Part shown: in pieces, positions 56,713-64,000 of the stretch
Position numbering within the stretch: the stretch's first letter is position 1
Layout: each line of letters starts with the position of its first letter
NCBI GenBank assembly: GCA_022447495.1
Contig: JAKVBH010000011.1
Coordinates: 149,309-213,308 of the forward strand
Length of the DNA stretch: 64,000 bases
Direction: 5' to 3'
Source of the DNA: Marinovum sp.
Lineage (GTDB): Bacteria; Pseudomonadota; Alphaproteobacteria; Rhodobacterales; Rhodobacteraceae
The notes under the pieces: model-generated
What the model was told of the DNA's origin: nothing
Databases searched by the model: none
The model's input: only the letters and a program-made list of their open reading frames with translations
Made by a program: the position numbers and the translations under genes

Positions 56713-64000
<7,288 letters not shown>

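Overview
The window looks like chromosomal DNA of an aerobic anoxygenic phototroph of the Roseobacter group (Rhodobacterales, Alphaproteobacteria). This rests on the gene order crtEF-bchCXYZ-pufQBALMX, crtDC-tspO-crtBI, crtA-bchIDO, hemA-puhE-acsF-puhCBA-lhaA-bchMLHBN, on the oxygen-dependent cyclase AcsF and the ketocarotenoid enzyme CrtA, and on a Rhodobacterales-type flagellar export cluster. No insertion sequence, phage, CRISPR array, tRNA or rRNA was seen. Species cannot be fixed. A PufX-type puf operon without pufC narrows the possibilities.

Region 1 (1-16.7 kb) is housekeeping: the start of a probable alpha-2-macroglobulin protein, a hybrid histidine kinase, yaaA, recQ, yggT, a thioesterase-fold protein, an MFS permease, mepA, a phytase-like esterase broken by a 20-bp tandem duplication, a queuosine-precursor transporter, arfB, the NAD-salvage genes pncB and pncA, a membrane PAS kinase that appears to be decaying, and trhO. 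The leader of arfB is unusual: 15-16 bases complementary to the 3' end of 16S rRNA, an 18-codon ORF, then a terminator before arfB.

Region 2 (16.8-29.2 kb) is a flagellar block of two divergent operons. fliF-fliH-fliN-fliP reads leftward. fliL, a small membrane protein, a MotE-like gene, motA, a 763-residue secreted or periplasmic protein of unknown function, flhA, fliR, flhB and a FliJ-sized coiled-coil protein read rightward. Rings, stator and export gate are partly covered. FliI, FliG, FliM and MotB must lie elsewhere.

Region 3 (29.4-64 kb) is most of a photosynthesis gene cluster. It supplies 5-aminolevulinate (hemA), Mg chelation (bchIDH, bchO), methylation (bchM), ring-E closure (acsF), dark protochlorophyllide reduction (bchLNB), chlorophyllide reduction (bchXYZ) and hydroxyethyl oxidation (bchC). 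It also supplies spheroidene/spheroidenone carotenoids (crtEBIFDCA), reaction-centre and LH1 proteins (pufLM, puhA, pufBA, pufX) and assembly factors (pufQ, lhaA, puhB, puhC, puhE). bchF, bchG, bchP, ppsR and crtJ-type regulators are not in the window; bchN runs off the right edge. Most genes overlap by 4 bp (ATGA) and are probably cotranscribed. PpsR/CrtJ-type palindromes (TGT-N12-ACA) lie before bchC (three in a row), between crtE and crtD, and between crtI and crtA. Strong hairpins flank the puf segments.

The most notable points for follow-up are the arfB leader, the decayed hybrid kinase, the triple regulator site at bchC, the mini-ORF bridging bchX and bchY, the unknown genes inside the flagellar and photosynthesis operons, and the 20-bp duplication. 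None is proven to be a new system.
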